From assembly GCA_022266195.1 (NCBI GenBank), contig WHVY01000001.1, forward strand, positions 21,886,001 through 21,950,000: 64,000 bases of DNA. Reading direction: 5' to 3'. Origin of the DNA: Tetranychus cinnabarinus (Eukaryota > Arthropoda > Arachnida > Trombidiformes > Tetranychidae). Positions 1-11,843 of the stretch are shown piece after piece. The notes under the pieces were generated by a model, which made no database searches, was not told the origin of the DNA, and was given only the letters and a program-made list of their open reading frames with translations. The first letter of the stretch is position 1, and each line of letters starts with the position of its first letter. Both the position numbers and the translations under genes were made by a program.

Positions 1-1622
1 GTTAACCCTCAATGAATAACCAGCCAGCCTTTATTAATTTCATATGTAAAAGAAATGTTGACTCAATGTTATTGACCAACAGGTTTTTTTGCTTTATTTC
101 TGGGTTCTTTACATTTACCTATTCAAAATTATGTTGCAATCTGATCACCCACAGAGTATTCATTCAATTCAAGAGTTATCGTCTTTTAGAAACATTTCAA
201 GCCTTTATTTACCTTTTATTTTGATACTATTTCTTTACCATTTACCCTCAATGGCAAAAACGACTGTTCACCAGCCATACCAGAATAATTAAACTCCACT
301 CTTGGCCTAGTTTAAAGGTTAATTTTTGATTGACTTATTGTCTTTTTATTAACTTTCCTTTGCCTGTTTATATACATCTAATGTTAATTTATGTGATCCA
401 TTTAAGAATTGGCTTATTCAACTTTTGATCGTTACAATAAAACAATAATAATTATATTTCAATCACAAGCTGATGTTTCCTTTTTATTATCCTAAATCAA
501 TAACTTACCATTACTGCTGACAGTTATAGTTTCAATGGTGATCTATTGATAACTGACTTCTTAATAGCATGTCAAGTTAATGATATTGTCTTTTGAATAT
601 GTAAATATCAAACATTTTGAATAATCCACTAAACCAAATTGCTAGTAAATCCACTTTTCAATGTATTATCGATGGCACATTGTTTAGTATTTTCAACAGC
701 AACATTTGTTTTCAAACATTATCATGCCCTTGATTATGATTATTTATCCCATCAACAAGATTATTTTAAGTATTTTTAACTCTAATTCAGTTTATGATAA
801 GATTAATCAGGAATCCTGCTTTAATCTAAAACTATTCACCTACTGACTTACAGAATTGCAAACCTACTCAACAAGTTTATTCAACAAGTTATGGTTTGAA
901 GATAGTCAATAATTGTTATGAAATTGATTCCAAGCAAATACTTGAATGAAAATAGCTTATTAATCAATATTGTTGATTGTTGGGCAAAAAATATTGTTAA
1001 AACTGTCAGCTAAATGATTGTCCATTCTGATTTATTTCAGCTTTTACCTGTTCCATAAGTAAAACAGTTGAAATCTAAGTTAATCATTTTTGGGTTTTTA
1101 ATATAATCTAAATTCAATTTTATTTGATATAAACATGATTGATCAAACCTTGATTGATTGACCTTGTTGTAAACAAAATGAAAAAATGGTTGGTTAGTTG
1201 AAATCATTTTTTACCCAAAAAACCACAGCGACTTTCAATTGCTAATTATTGTTACAGTAACTGTGAATAGTCATGATGATGTTAATGATGATGATGGTTA
1301 AATATTGTCCGCCATTTTTAATGGTTTCACCATGTTAACGCAACAATCCTGATTCATTGGTAATCATGAATTTATCAAGCTTAAAATGATTAAAAAAATA
1401 TAATTTTGAATAATCATTCGGGCATTTAGATATGACTAGATGATCCCTGAATGTTGCCTTTAAGTCTTTGATCGCTTTGAACTCTAAAGGGTTATCAGTG
1501 AGTTTATAAACTCAACTAGTTTCTTACCTTGTTTTTTGGTTCAACATTAATCATTTTTATCTTCTTTCTTTCCTTTTTTCCTTCTCCTCTCTCTCTCATG
1601 TACATTTTTGGATCGTTAATAG
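1..1622. other. AT-rich non-coding stretch, probably intron or upstream of the CUB/trypsin gene
   Basis: I see no convincing exon here. Short open frames exist but lack a start plus donor pair. From about 1556 to 1600 there is a long polypyrimidine tract, followed by the acceptor AG at 1621-1622 that opens the exon of the next gene. Most of this stretch is therefore likely to be the last intron of that gene, with its signal-peptide exon upstream or outside the window. Confidence 0.5.
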
Positions 1623-4600
1623 CCAAAGAGATGGAAGAAACTTTTCATTCCTTTCAACTTCATCTTCTGTTGAAACCTTTGAGGCTCGCAATAGAGCTGC
1701 CTACATTGACTCAAGCCGGAATGCTGACAAATTCAATTCAAATTTACAAATAAATAAACAACCATCGAGGACACATTCATCTTCCTCTCATCTTGACGCT
1801 GATGGAGTATCAGCTAAACATGAGCCCAAAATATTGGACGAAAGGCAGGAAAGACCCGAGAAAAAGGAAAGGCCGATGAAAAATCAAAGAGAACCCATTC
1901 TTGGTATTGTTAACGAAGGTTCCCATGAAAGAGATGATGATAGAGATCCGGTTAATGATAGAGAAGATGATAAGGAAATTAGAAGAGTAACTGAGAGTTC
2001 CAAAAATCGCCCACAAGATATTGCTGTAACAGGATCATCTTTGTACTCTGGGGAAGTATCAACCAGGACAACTGTTAAAAAAAAGAATCGATCGACTCGA
2101 CCTCCCTCCGGTTCTAGTTCATCGTCTTCTGTAACACCACCAGGATCACCATTAGAATCAGGTGATCATCATGTTAATACTCATGTAATTCCAACACAAT
2201 CATCATTGTCTACACATCGTCCCAGCACGGTTTCATCTACAAGACCGGGACAAACTAATAGCAATTTTGCGTCAATCAATGTGGCCAAAGCCCCGAAAGA
2301 GACTCATCCATTTTTATCATCTCATTCTTGTGGAGGAAATATCACCCTTAGTTCATTGACTACTTCAATTGTTTCCCCAGGTTGGACTGAGGGTAACAAA
2401 TACCCACCCAATGTTGAATGTGTTTGGATTATATCAACGGTTCGATCACATTTCACCAACAAAGAACCATCCATTCGTGTCAAAGTGAAACATCTTGAAA
2501 TTGAACAGGATAAAGTTGACTGTCCATATGATTATCTTGAACTTCGTGGTTATAAAAAACTTTGTGGTTTCATTCTGAATAAAGAAATTCTCATCAATAG
2601 TTCAAGTTTAGTGATTGTTTTTCACACAGACTCCAACTATGAAGATCGTGGGTTTGATCTGGAATTATATTCACAGGTGGATGATTGTACTCCAGAAGTA
2701 AAGGCATCCAGTTCAGGTGAAATAACTTCCCCTGGGTTTCCCAAAAATTATCCAGATTCAACCGATTGTTGGACTTTGATTAACGCAAATACCTTTGTTA
2801 ATGGTGCGGAAGCCATTGGATCCAGAAGCGGTGGAGGTCCTGAGAATCTGACCATTTCAGTGATATTCGATTTTATTGAACTGGAACCTGACGATCAATG
2901 TGCCTATGATTTTGTTGAATTTTTTGAAGTTGATAGAGTAACTAAAAAGCCCACTAAAAGTTTGGGTAAATTTTGTGATGAAAAGTCCATTAATAAACTT
3001 GATCGCTCCACTGATTATATGCCAGATGCTAGGGCAACATCAAATCAACATTCCCTTGTCCGCCATCATAGTGGTCCTTCACCTTCACCTTTATCTTCAT
3101 CATCATCATCTTCTTCTTCTTCTTCACCATCCTTAACCAATAATAATTTTAAAGCTATCCATGCCAAAGGACCTTATCTTTTGGTTCATTTTAAATCTGA
3201 TCAACTTCTTAATTTAAAAGGTTTTAAAGCTTCATACAAGGTCGAAGCAGCTCTTTCAAGGTCCTCCATATCTGACTGTGATTGGATTCCCGATGAAACA
3301 GCAATGACCTTATCATCACCATTGCATCCTAAATCTTACCCACCGAATAAAGATTGCTCACTCATTTTAAAATCTCCCCGTTCTGATCAAAAGATTGTCC
3401 TCATCTTTGAATCATTTCACATGGAGATTGATAACAATTGTACCTTTGATCGCCTCGAGATTTATGATGATTATGCGATCAGCGAACCTTCTCATAGCAC
3501 TTCCACCAATAATCAGCCACCAGATAGACACGGAGGCCCAATTTATCTATCATCTAGTCTACAATCCAATGGTATTCCAATGTCCAAGGAGCCAACTAAA
3601 GTTTTCTGTGGTCATAAGTCATCTAAATTTAAATACCTTTCGGGTGGACCAGTTTTGAGACTTCGATTTGTTTCCGATTCTCTTGGTGAATATCAAGGTT
3701 TCTTTGCTCGCTATAACTTTATTCAAAGTGACTCTGATGAACCTCCGAAACCAGTTCAATTTTTCACTGAAACTCCTCAAAATGCATCAATTATTCCTGG
3801 TTCATCGCATCTCCTCTCATGTCACCCTGTAAATTCACCTAATCGCTTCCAAACCACTGACAATAAAAAAAATACGCACAATAACAACAACCCTGATAAT
3901 GCCAACAACAATAATGATGCTGTTAAAAACATTTTATGGTTCAAAGATAATCAGCTTATTACTGATGGTGTTTCTGAGAACGGCACTAAATTGTTGATTC
4001 GAGAATTTTCTCAATCAGATGTTGGTCGTTACACCTGTAAATATGGTTCAGCCACGTCAGAAGCATGGTTAAGAGTACAAAACACTGATTGTCGTATTAT
4101 ATTTCGCAAAAGACCTCGAGACAGTGTATTATCTGAAGGAGAGTTTACAATATTTGAGTGTAATGCCATTTCATCCAGCCTTTTAGCCAGTAAAGTAACC
4201 ATCACTTGGACCAAAAATGGTAAAAAAGTGGTAAACAATTCTCGAGTTGATAAACTTAAAAATGGTTATTTGGTTATCAATGGTGTAACCAAGGAAGACA
4301 GTGGCCATTATTTTTGTGTGGTTCGACTTGAAGATGACCCAAGTTGTACTTCACAGGCTGGTGCTCGCTTAGATGTTAATGTACGTGCCAATGTGGAAGA
4401 TATCTGTGGCAAGCCAAACCTCGCACTGCCTTCTAAACAAAAGCCACTTCTTGATTCAGCGGGTAAAATTGTTGGTGGAGTTGATGCGCAAAAAGGTGCT
4501 TTTCCATGGCAAGTAATGTTCTGGGATGTTAACCGTAAATCGTTTTGTGGTGGAGCTTTGCTCAATGAAAGATGGATTGCAACTGCTGCTCATTGTTTCA

Positions 4601-5220
4601 CCCAGAACAAGTATAGTCCACCGCCTCCACCACTCGACACAATTGTTGTTCGTTTGGGAAAATTTGATCAAAAAGAAACAGAAGATCAAGAATTGAATAC
4701 AAAAATTCAAGATATTATCAAACATCCTGATTACAACCCGGAAACATTTGATAATGATTTAGCCTTGGTACGAGTTAGAGATCACATAATATTCACTGAT
4801 TACATTAAACCTGTTTGTGTTGGATTATCAAAGTCTATCGTTGATGGACTTTTTTTCACGGATAACCATCGAGCTATCAAGATGGGTCATGTCACTGGTT
4901 GGGGTCAACTCAAAGAGAATGGACCTCAACCCCGTTACCTACAAGAATTACGAATGCCAATCGTTGATCACGAAACCTGTAAAGGTGCAACGTCATTTGC
5001 TGTTACCCATAACATGTTTTGTGCTGGTTATGCTCAAGAAATAATTGGCGATGCTTGTAAAGGAGATTCGGGTGGACCTTTTGTCGGGGTATCCGGGGAT
5101 CGTTGGTACTTGTTAGGCATTGTTTCTTGGGGAGAAGGTTGCGGTCGCACAGGAAAATATGGTTATTACACTAAAGTTTCCAATTACATTGATTGGGTTA
5201 AAGGCTTAATTAAACATTGA
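1623..5220 (+). CDS. Modular secreted serine protease, CUB x3 - Ig x2 - trypsin, 3' terminal exon (5' partial)
   Basis: Extracellular trypsin-family (S1) protease with adhesion modules. The frame is open back through 1623, just after a polypyrimidine tract and AG, and the first in-frame ATG is well inside. I therefore read this as a terminal exon whose signal peptide lies upstream. A low-complexity Ser/Thr/Arg-rich stretch (1623-2320) is followed by CUB1 (about 2329-2675), CUB2 (2689-3246, with a poly-Ser insert near 3093-3125), CUB3 (3276-3723), Ig1 (3750-4080), Ig2 (4090-4383) and the protease domain (4468-5217). The activation site is Lys before IVGG at 4465-4479. The catalytic triad is intact: His 4591 (TAAHC), Asp 4756 (DNDLAL), Ser 5068 (GDSGGP). 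Asp six residues before the Ser predicts trypsin-like cleavage after Lys/Arg. The layout recalls developmental or immune cascade proteases; the substrate is unknown. Confidence 0.85.
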
Positions 5221-7361
5221 CCTACAATACTTACGCTTATCTTAGCTAAACTGCTAAATTGGGCAAATTATCAGTTAATTCAGAGAAAGATTGCTGAACA
5301 AACTGAAACAAGATTGACTTTCGTCAAATCAACTACTCAAATGATCAAATTTCTCCACTAATTGTTTCCAATTTTATCATTGTGGTTAAAACATATACGA
5401 TAACTGCTAAAGTCGACGAAAACTACGAAAATGGTGAGACACGAGATTCAAAAATCATAATTTCTGTGAACCTGGTCCTTCACTGTAACCTGTTATTTCT
5501 GGAAAACCAAGAGCTTTGTTGAGACCAGAGAGTCATCAAACCTCCGACTCATAGGTGCTCATGATAAATGTACACATTTTATTGTGTTTAATACAAACCA
5601 TTTCCAGGTTGAGACTGATACATTTCAAGTCTTGCTCTTGTAATGTAAAAAATGGTCGGAAATGATGAAGAAAAAAATCTTGCAATGATAATTTCATACT
5701 TAATAATTGATTCGATTGTTTCGTTATTTTTCAGTGTCCTGGCCATGAGTTGACCATAATTGTACTAAATAGGAAATACATCACAAATATATGCCATTAA
5801 TCATCTATAATAATTCATTGTGATAGACATTTTTACTCTTGATTTTTATAATAAATATTTAAAATACCCAATGATGTGATTATTTCAGTTTACAGCTTAT
5901 CCAATTGATGAATTTCGATATTGAAATATTTAGATAAATCATATTGCGCTTTCAAATTCAATTTTGTAGATTCAAAAACAGTTAAACCGATGACTATTTT
6001 TAATTTTTAAATGCTTATTAATACAGCTAAATGTCTTCGTTAACTTCAATGAAATGTTGTTTTTGAAGCATTCAAAGAGACAACAAAAACCAGTTTTCCT
6101 TCAACAAAAATTAGCATTAACTAGTAATTAGTTGGTCATAATTTTTTGTTATTGACTTTTAACATTTAGTTATTTCTTGTTTTCTCTTTTCCTTTTCCTA
6201 TGTAACAATTTAATGTTAGCAATGTAATAAAATATTTGTGAAATGAAAATGTTAAAATATTGTTTCAATGTTCAGCGGCGGGAACATTTATATTGAGTAT
6301 TTTTACATATTGAAATGATGAGCAAAATCTTGATATTACTAATATTTGATGACTATTAAATCCAATGACTTTGATTATTAGGATAATCATCAAACTCGTC
6401 GGTAGATTCACAAATGTTAGTCTCAACTTTAAAATTCGTTGCTAAGGAATTGTTCAATCTGGAGCTGAGCATATTGAAACATTTCCTAGATTTTACTTTT
6501 CTCTTTAAAAGAATCTTGAATTCCTTGTTAAAAGCACAGAAGGTTATTCAGTCGTTAAAGCTTGACTGAACTGCAAGTCCATATTTATCATTTTTTTTGT
6601 TATACAACAGATAATTTATCACGAACGGTAATATTGCAAAGATCCTTTCACTTCGAGTAACTAACAAGCAAATGGATCCAATTCTCAGTTTGTTTTAATT
6701 GCAATGTTGTTTTAAATTAATCACTTTGGTGACCTTAATCATTAGATAATCTCCATTCGGTCGATACATTGTAATAAACTAAAGAAAAAATTGAAATTGA
6801 AAAATGCCATTTAATCGTTAGATATGCTAAACTTGAAATATTGCATAAAAACGAAAAAGGCCAATCCTTGTTATTTCCGATAAAATGAACTTAAAAATTG
6901 AGTCAAAATTACAGTCGCACATCAAAGTTTCTTATTATGAAATTAAATGATTGCTTTACCACACAATTCAAATCAGATCTACCAATAAGTACAATTGTTC
7001 TGAGTCTTTAGTATATTTAGAGGCGAATCTAAAAAACGGTAACAAAAAATATCAACCGTAACTAAAAGTAATTCATATTCATTGTCCCTTATAATAATCG
7101 TATGAATTACAAATTAAACTAGATAAAATAATGAATCTCATGAATTTCAGTAGCCTACCTGAATATCTTGTAATTTACCTCAATAAATTCTTCCGCATTT
7201 TTTGAACTCGATACGCAATTAAATTGACTCTTATTCAGATAAAACAAACTGTTCACTTTTCATTTTCTTTTTCTCTTACCATTTGAGCTGAGAAGAGTGT
7301 TTTTATAAAATTGTGAAAACAACCCACTTGTGATTTTCAACTCACTACGTTTATCATCAAC
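5221..7361. other. Intergenic: 3' UTR of the protease gene and promoter of the next gene
   Basis: No coding exon recognised. Candidate polyadenylation signals (AATAAA-like) occur near 5850 and 6227. The last 100 bases hold the TATA box of the gene at 7362. Confidence 0.5.
7304..7310 (+). promoter_or_regulatory. TATA box of the small secreted gene at 7362
   Basis: TATAAAA lies 52 bases upstream of the ATG. An initiator-like TCACTAC follows about 30 bases downstream, so the 5' leader is predicted to be very short. Confidence 0.6.
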
Positions 7362-7808
7362 ATGAAAGTAATTTCTTGTTCTTTTCATATTCTTATAATA
7401 AACTTCGCGTTGATTGGCTATTCATTAACAGCATCTTTACCACGAGAATCAAACCACTCGAAAAACGATAATGGAATAATTGAACCAAAACAAGAAATTA
7501 GTAGCAATACTGATCAAAAAGATGAGCCAAATTGTAGTCGAGCAGATTTTACCTTCGCTGCTGATAATCCAATACCAAAACAGTTGAATGGCACCTCTTT
7601 TCTTCCCGATTTTGATCCATCCGTGGTTCTTAATGTATTTGATGCCATTGTTAATGGAGATCTTTGGACTGATGTTGTCTCTGGATTGCGAACAGTCTTT
7701 GCTCATTGGAGAAATCGGTTAGCCCAATCTCCTGGTCCTGCTGTGAAAGGTTTCCCTGTAAATTCAACTGATGCTATTGTTCAACTATCTATGCTTGGTC
7801 TTGATTAA
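7362..7808 (+). CDS. Small secreted protein, unrecognised family
   Basis: Single-exon protein of 148 residues. The first ~24 residues form a classic signal peptide (basic start, hydrophobic core, then TASLP). The mature part is acidic and polar up to about residue 60. It then has an amphipathic stretch around residues 85-120 (VLNVFDAIVNGDLWTDVVSG), and four N-x-S/T sites. It contains only one cysteine after the signal peptide, so it is not a knottin-like protein. ATG, TATA box at 7304 and AATAAA at about 7894 make a compact complete gene. I do not recognise the family. Secretion is inferred from the signal peptide only. Confidence 0.7.
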   Translation: MKVISCSFHILIINFALIGYSLTASLPRESNHSKNDNGIIEPKQEISSNTDQKDEPNCSRADFTFAADNPIPKQLNGTSFLPDFDPSVVLNVFDAIVNGDLWTDVVSGLRTVFAHWRNRLAQSPGPAVKGFPVNSTDAIVQLSMLGLD

Positions 7809-8247
7809 CCGCTTCAAGCCTGTAAGTTATGTCATTTATCTAATCAAATTTGCCTGTTAAGCTATTATTTTTATCGTTCTTTTAAATTTTCGAAATAAAG
7901 ATCAAAAATTGTATTTACACACAAAAATAAGTGTATTTTTTACAAAAATCTATTGATATTTTGTTTATGACACGAAAAAATTGTTTTGTTTATTATGGTA
8001 ATCACAGTGTATGAGCTGATGGTGTATATTGGTAGTTAATTTTTCCCTCTCATTAGAAGTCCATCAATCATGGACGAATATATCAACCAGGTTGATGCTT
8101 GATAAGAATGAGCTGTTGATTTATCTTGAGGAAAATCCATCCTTTTGAGTAGATTGGACAAAATTCATCTTCTCTTAAATTGGTTGATTGCGAAAAAACA
8201 AAGAAAAATATAATGACTAAATAGTTTTTCAGACAGTTTTAAGAATA

Positions 8248-9378
8248 TCACAATAGACTTATATTTCGATAACAACAAGAGCTTGGAGCAACCTTCCAGT
8301 TATAAAAATAAGCTTTTCTCAGCATCACTTGTGATTTACAAAGGACACCAAATTGTTTCAGATTATCATATTTTTCTCTCATATCATTGATATTCTGTCT
8401 ATGAGAAACGAGAAAATTATTGGAACAACCTCTTGATTTATACTCTGTATCGAAGCGGGGATCGTGTTGACGTGTAATGTTCAATGAAGCTAACCAGACT
8501 CCCATGTTGACATCTTCATTATGATAAAGAGATAGAAGGTGAGAATTCGTAACAATATATTTAACCAATGAAGAAGAGATAACATAACCACCGCCAAGAG
8601 CATAAGGCAAATATTTGTCACAAAGAAACCAGTTGTCTTCTGTCCATTTTCCTTGTCTTTTAACTGGTGCATCCCCATCAAAATAGCCCCAGTAAAGGGT
8701 TCGATGATCTGACTTTTTAGTTTTGAGCTCATCATATAGTGCATCGACTCTCACAAATGAATCATCATCAATTTTTAAAACAAATTTGTAATTAAACCGA
8801 GAATACGTCCATTTAAGGGATTCCAGTAATTTTTGACTGAGAGTTGAATAAGAATCATCAATATGAGGGAAAATGATGATATCTTTGAAGTCTTCTTGTT
8901 CTTTTCTTAAATGTTCGAGCACTAATTTACTCCCAGCGTGAGTACCAATAACAAAATAATACTTGATTAATCTATCATCAATTAAATTGACCCATGTTTG
9001 ACGAATGGCATCTCGACGGTCTTTATACCCTGGTGCACTCATTATTAAAATTAAAAGATCTGTATCTTGTTTTTGTGTAGTTGAAGATAAATGAATTAAA
9101 CCATTTGCTAGTCCAACTTCTGTCAACTCTTTTCCAAGACTTTCAACATCTCCAACGTTTCTGGCAGCATCTTGATTAATCTCTCTATCAGCTTCATCGT
9201 CTATTGATTTGAATTTTGAACATGACCCATCCATATTCCACAATAACCCGAACATAAAACCCGTTGAGAAAAGAGCTAAGCCACCGATTGTGATTAAAAC
9301 AACTGTTGAGTGAAATCGGAGAAATTTTTTACAAACAACTGATGGGTTTGTTGATGTAGGTTTAACAATGAACTGCAT
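8248..9378 (-). CDS. B3GALT6: Beta-1,3-galactosyltransferase 6 (glycosaminoglycan linker galactosyltransferase II)
   Basis: Golgi type II membrane enzyme of glycosyltransferase family 31. It adds the second galactose of the Xyl-Gal-Gal-GlcA linker on proteoglycan core proteins. The start is the ATG at 9378. A cytoplasmic tail of about 25 residues precedes one transmembrane helix (about residues 25-48). Family motifs follow in order: RRDAIRQTW near 122-129, the DDD metal/UDP-sugar motif at 204-206 within KIDDDSFVR, ALGGGYVIS, and HNEDVNMGVWLA. The C-terminal block (DPRFDTEYKSRGCSN, then a CC pair near the end) is specific to B3GALT6 rather than other B3GALTs. Length of 376 is close to the vertebrate protein. 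There are no introns. Confidence 0.95.
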   Translation of the reverse strand: MQFIVKPTSTNPSVVCKKFLRFHSTVVLITIGGLALFSTGFMFGLLWNMDGSCSKFKSIDDEADREINQDAARNVGDVESLGKELTEVGLANGLIHLSSTTQKQDTDLLILIMSAPGYKDRRDAIRQTWVNLIDDRLIKYYFVIGTHAGSKLVLEHLRKEQEDFKDIIIFPHIDDSYSTLSQKLLESLKWTYSRFNYKFVLKIDDDSFVRVDALYDELKTKKSDHRTLYWGYFDGDAPVKRQGKWTEDNWFLCDKYLPYALGGGYVISSSLVKYIVTNSHLLSLYHNEDVNMGVWLASLNITRQHDPRFDTEYKSRGCSNNFLVSHRQNINDMREKYDNLKQFGVLCKSQVMLRKAYFYNWKVAPSSCCYRNISLL

Positions 9379-10405
9379 CACACCGGATGATGATTATAAC
9401 AGATAGCCTTCTATGAAGTATTAGAACTAGTATATGCACATGTAAGCGAATAAAAAGTCAAGTTATTTGATTATAAGAAATATTGCAAAAAAGTTCACAC
9501 AATCAGCAATCAGGAAAGTTAAATCTAAGATGAAATTCAAGATTTAATAATGCCATAGTCAACGTTGATGCGGCAAATGTTGAACACGTCGATGCTAGGT
9601 TGCAAACTCAACCTGGAGTCTGCTTTAAAGAAGAATGGTCGATCGATTAAACAGAAACATGATAAAACAATTAAATAAACAATAAGACTAATTAAAACAA
9701 AAGATAATTTGCTTGGATTGTTGAACAAAATTTGCCAGGCAAAATGTTTATCAGCTGGTAAAGTCTTTCGTATATCATAAACAGTAATCCTATCAAATAT
9801 CCTAAATGGGTGTACAAACCAGCAGATGGCTCTTTTAAAGGAGCATTGATTTCAGCAGAAGATATTTTAAGCCAAAACTTTAGTGCTTTCTTTTTCAAAT
9901 ATGAGAGAGATTATTGTATCTACATGCATGCTTGGATGATAACTCGTATCGATATCGGCAAATCGAGCGCAATTTTTAACAAAATTTTTTGAAAATTGAA
10001 TCAAATCAAAGAATAATGTAGCCATTTCTCTTATTTTGCAATTTGATTTAATTTTTACATGTAAATACTGCTATTAAGTTTTATGTTTCTTGGGAAATAG
10101 CTATCTTTTCAACTTTAGCAAAAAGATTATGCTGAAGTTTAAAGTGGTTTTCTTTTATGTAGATAGCATTCGATCATATATTGTAATTGTTTGTTTTCCT
10201 ATTTCTTAACTGGACAATGAAAGTCTTATAAAACATTCAATGCTAAAGTTTCACGATATAACTGTTAGATGCACTCGAAAAATTTGAAAATATACATAAA
10301 ATGAACAGTGTTCAATATTTTCAGATTTTCAAGATGAGAGTGAAACAATTTCTGAATCTCTGAAAATGTTGTATGGATAAAAAAGATTATATTTGAAACA
10401 ATAAA
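9379..10405. other. Intergenic between B3GALT6 and DHPS
   Basis: Both neighbours are on the minus strand. The stretch should hold the B3GALT6 promoter and the DHPS 3' UTR. Open frames near 9540-9990 on both strands lack start, splice and composition support, and I see no gene. Confidence 0.5.
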
Positions 10406-11843
10406 TTAAACTTCCGAAGATTTACAAGCCCCGCTGTGAACAAAACGGGCAAATGTTTCAGCGACAATCAAGGGAAATACTATGGAAGCGTCACAATTAA
10501 CTTTGACTGATTTAGCATTAGATTTTATTTTTCCCCAGGAGACAGCTTCGTCGGGTCTTGCTCCTGCATCACTCCCATCAAATTCGTTAGCTGTATTGAT
10601 AAAAACAGAATAATCCGCACCATTTCTCTGCAAAATAATACAAAAGATGGAAAAAAATTAATTAATAATGAAAAAGAATGAAATAAGTTTTGTATGCAAT
10701 GAGCAAGAATAAAACTAATGAAACATGATTAGTGATATTCCTTATTCAAAAAATTACCATTAGATTTGCGTTACAAATGTGATGTTTAATAATTCCTCCT
10801 CCAATTATAACCATTCCCGATTTTTGCGCTTTAACAGCGATTGTATTGATTCGCCTGATATCTGCGGCAATGTCAATTATTAAGCCAGATTCCTTGAATG
10901 AATGAAAATATACCATGTCACCGAGTGAACCATCAGTTAATCCGGGACAAAAGACAGGAATTTTGTTGACAGCAGCCCAGTAATAAATAGATTGTTTATT
11001 ATTAATTTTTTCACCTAATCTGTTAATTATTTTTGATGGAGTCCAGTGCATCCCGTTTTCCTGTTGTTCCTTCAACATTTCGCTCAAAATCGGGAGAATC
11101 CAATCTTCAAATTTACAGTAGTTTTCATTGGGCACTAAAAGATTTCCTATTCTATTTATGCCCTTTTCTCGCAAATCACTACCTTTCAAGTTAAAGTCTC
11201 CAAGATAGAATGGCGCTAAGCATTTGATTAAATCTTCTTCGATACCACCAGCCGTAGTAACAATACAATCCACCTAGAGAAAAAGTTGTTTGTCGTAAAA
11301 TTATCAAAGTAGATAAAATGTCCAGCGTTTGAGATAAATTATTACCATTTTATGCTGCACCAAGAATCTAATAATATCTCTGAGTCCAGACGAAACAATA
11401 TTTGAGGTATAGCCTAAAAAAATTGTGCATCCACTCCGTCTCTGAATGAATTGGTCCTCTTCTTTAACATCTTCAGTAAATTGTTCTCGCCTTGATAACC
11501 ACTTAAAAAACAAGAGAAAATGATTCGATTGAAATATCGGCTTAAGTGAGAACCCCGAAATGATTATGAATTTACTCACCATTTCATTGATTATATCGAT
11601 CGCCATTGATACATTAGTAGCTTGGAATCCAGTTGTTCGGAAAGATTGCAATAAGCCATGATAATCAATACCATTATCAAAATTAAATCCATTAACTTTG
11701 TGTGTAAATAGATTTTTGTCTTCCTCCTGCAATTGAGTTTTTTGAAAGACAGAAGCTCGTGCAATGGAAGGACTGTCATTGTTAGTGTCGGCATTTCCCT
11801 TCATTACAGGCTCATCCCCAGTGCTCAAGTCAATTGAGTCCAT
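10406..11843 (-). CDS. DHPS: Deoxyhypusine synthase, four exons
   Basis: Cytosolic NAD-dependent enzyme that transfers the aminobutyl group of spermidine to one lysine of eIF5A, the first step of hypusine formation. Exons on the minus strand, 5' to 3': 11843-11580, 11501-11346, 11273-10758, 10627-10406. All junctions are GT/AG and phase 0. The product is 385 residues, near the family's usual ~370. Recognised blocks include CTIFLGYTSN, VTTAGGIEEDLIKCLAP, INRIGNLLVPNENYCKFEDW, FCPGLTDGSLGDM, EFDGSDAGARPDEAVSWGK. The active-site lysine is retained in SWGK (about residue 345). The spermidine and NAD pocket sequences are intact. It looks like a functional housekeeping gene. Confidence 0.96.

Noticed and set aside
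1834..1836. Start of the CUB/trypsin protein at a TTG codon
   Set aside because: It is not ATG, the frame is open further upstream, and a polypyrimidine tract plus AG at 1621-1622 explains the exon border.
9379..9381. GTG start one codon upstream of the B3GALT6 ATG
   Set aside because: The adjacent ATG at 9378 is the ordinary eukaryotic start.
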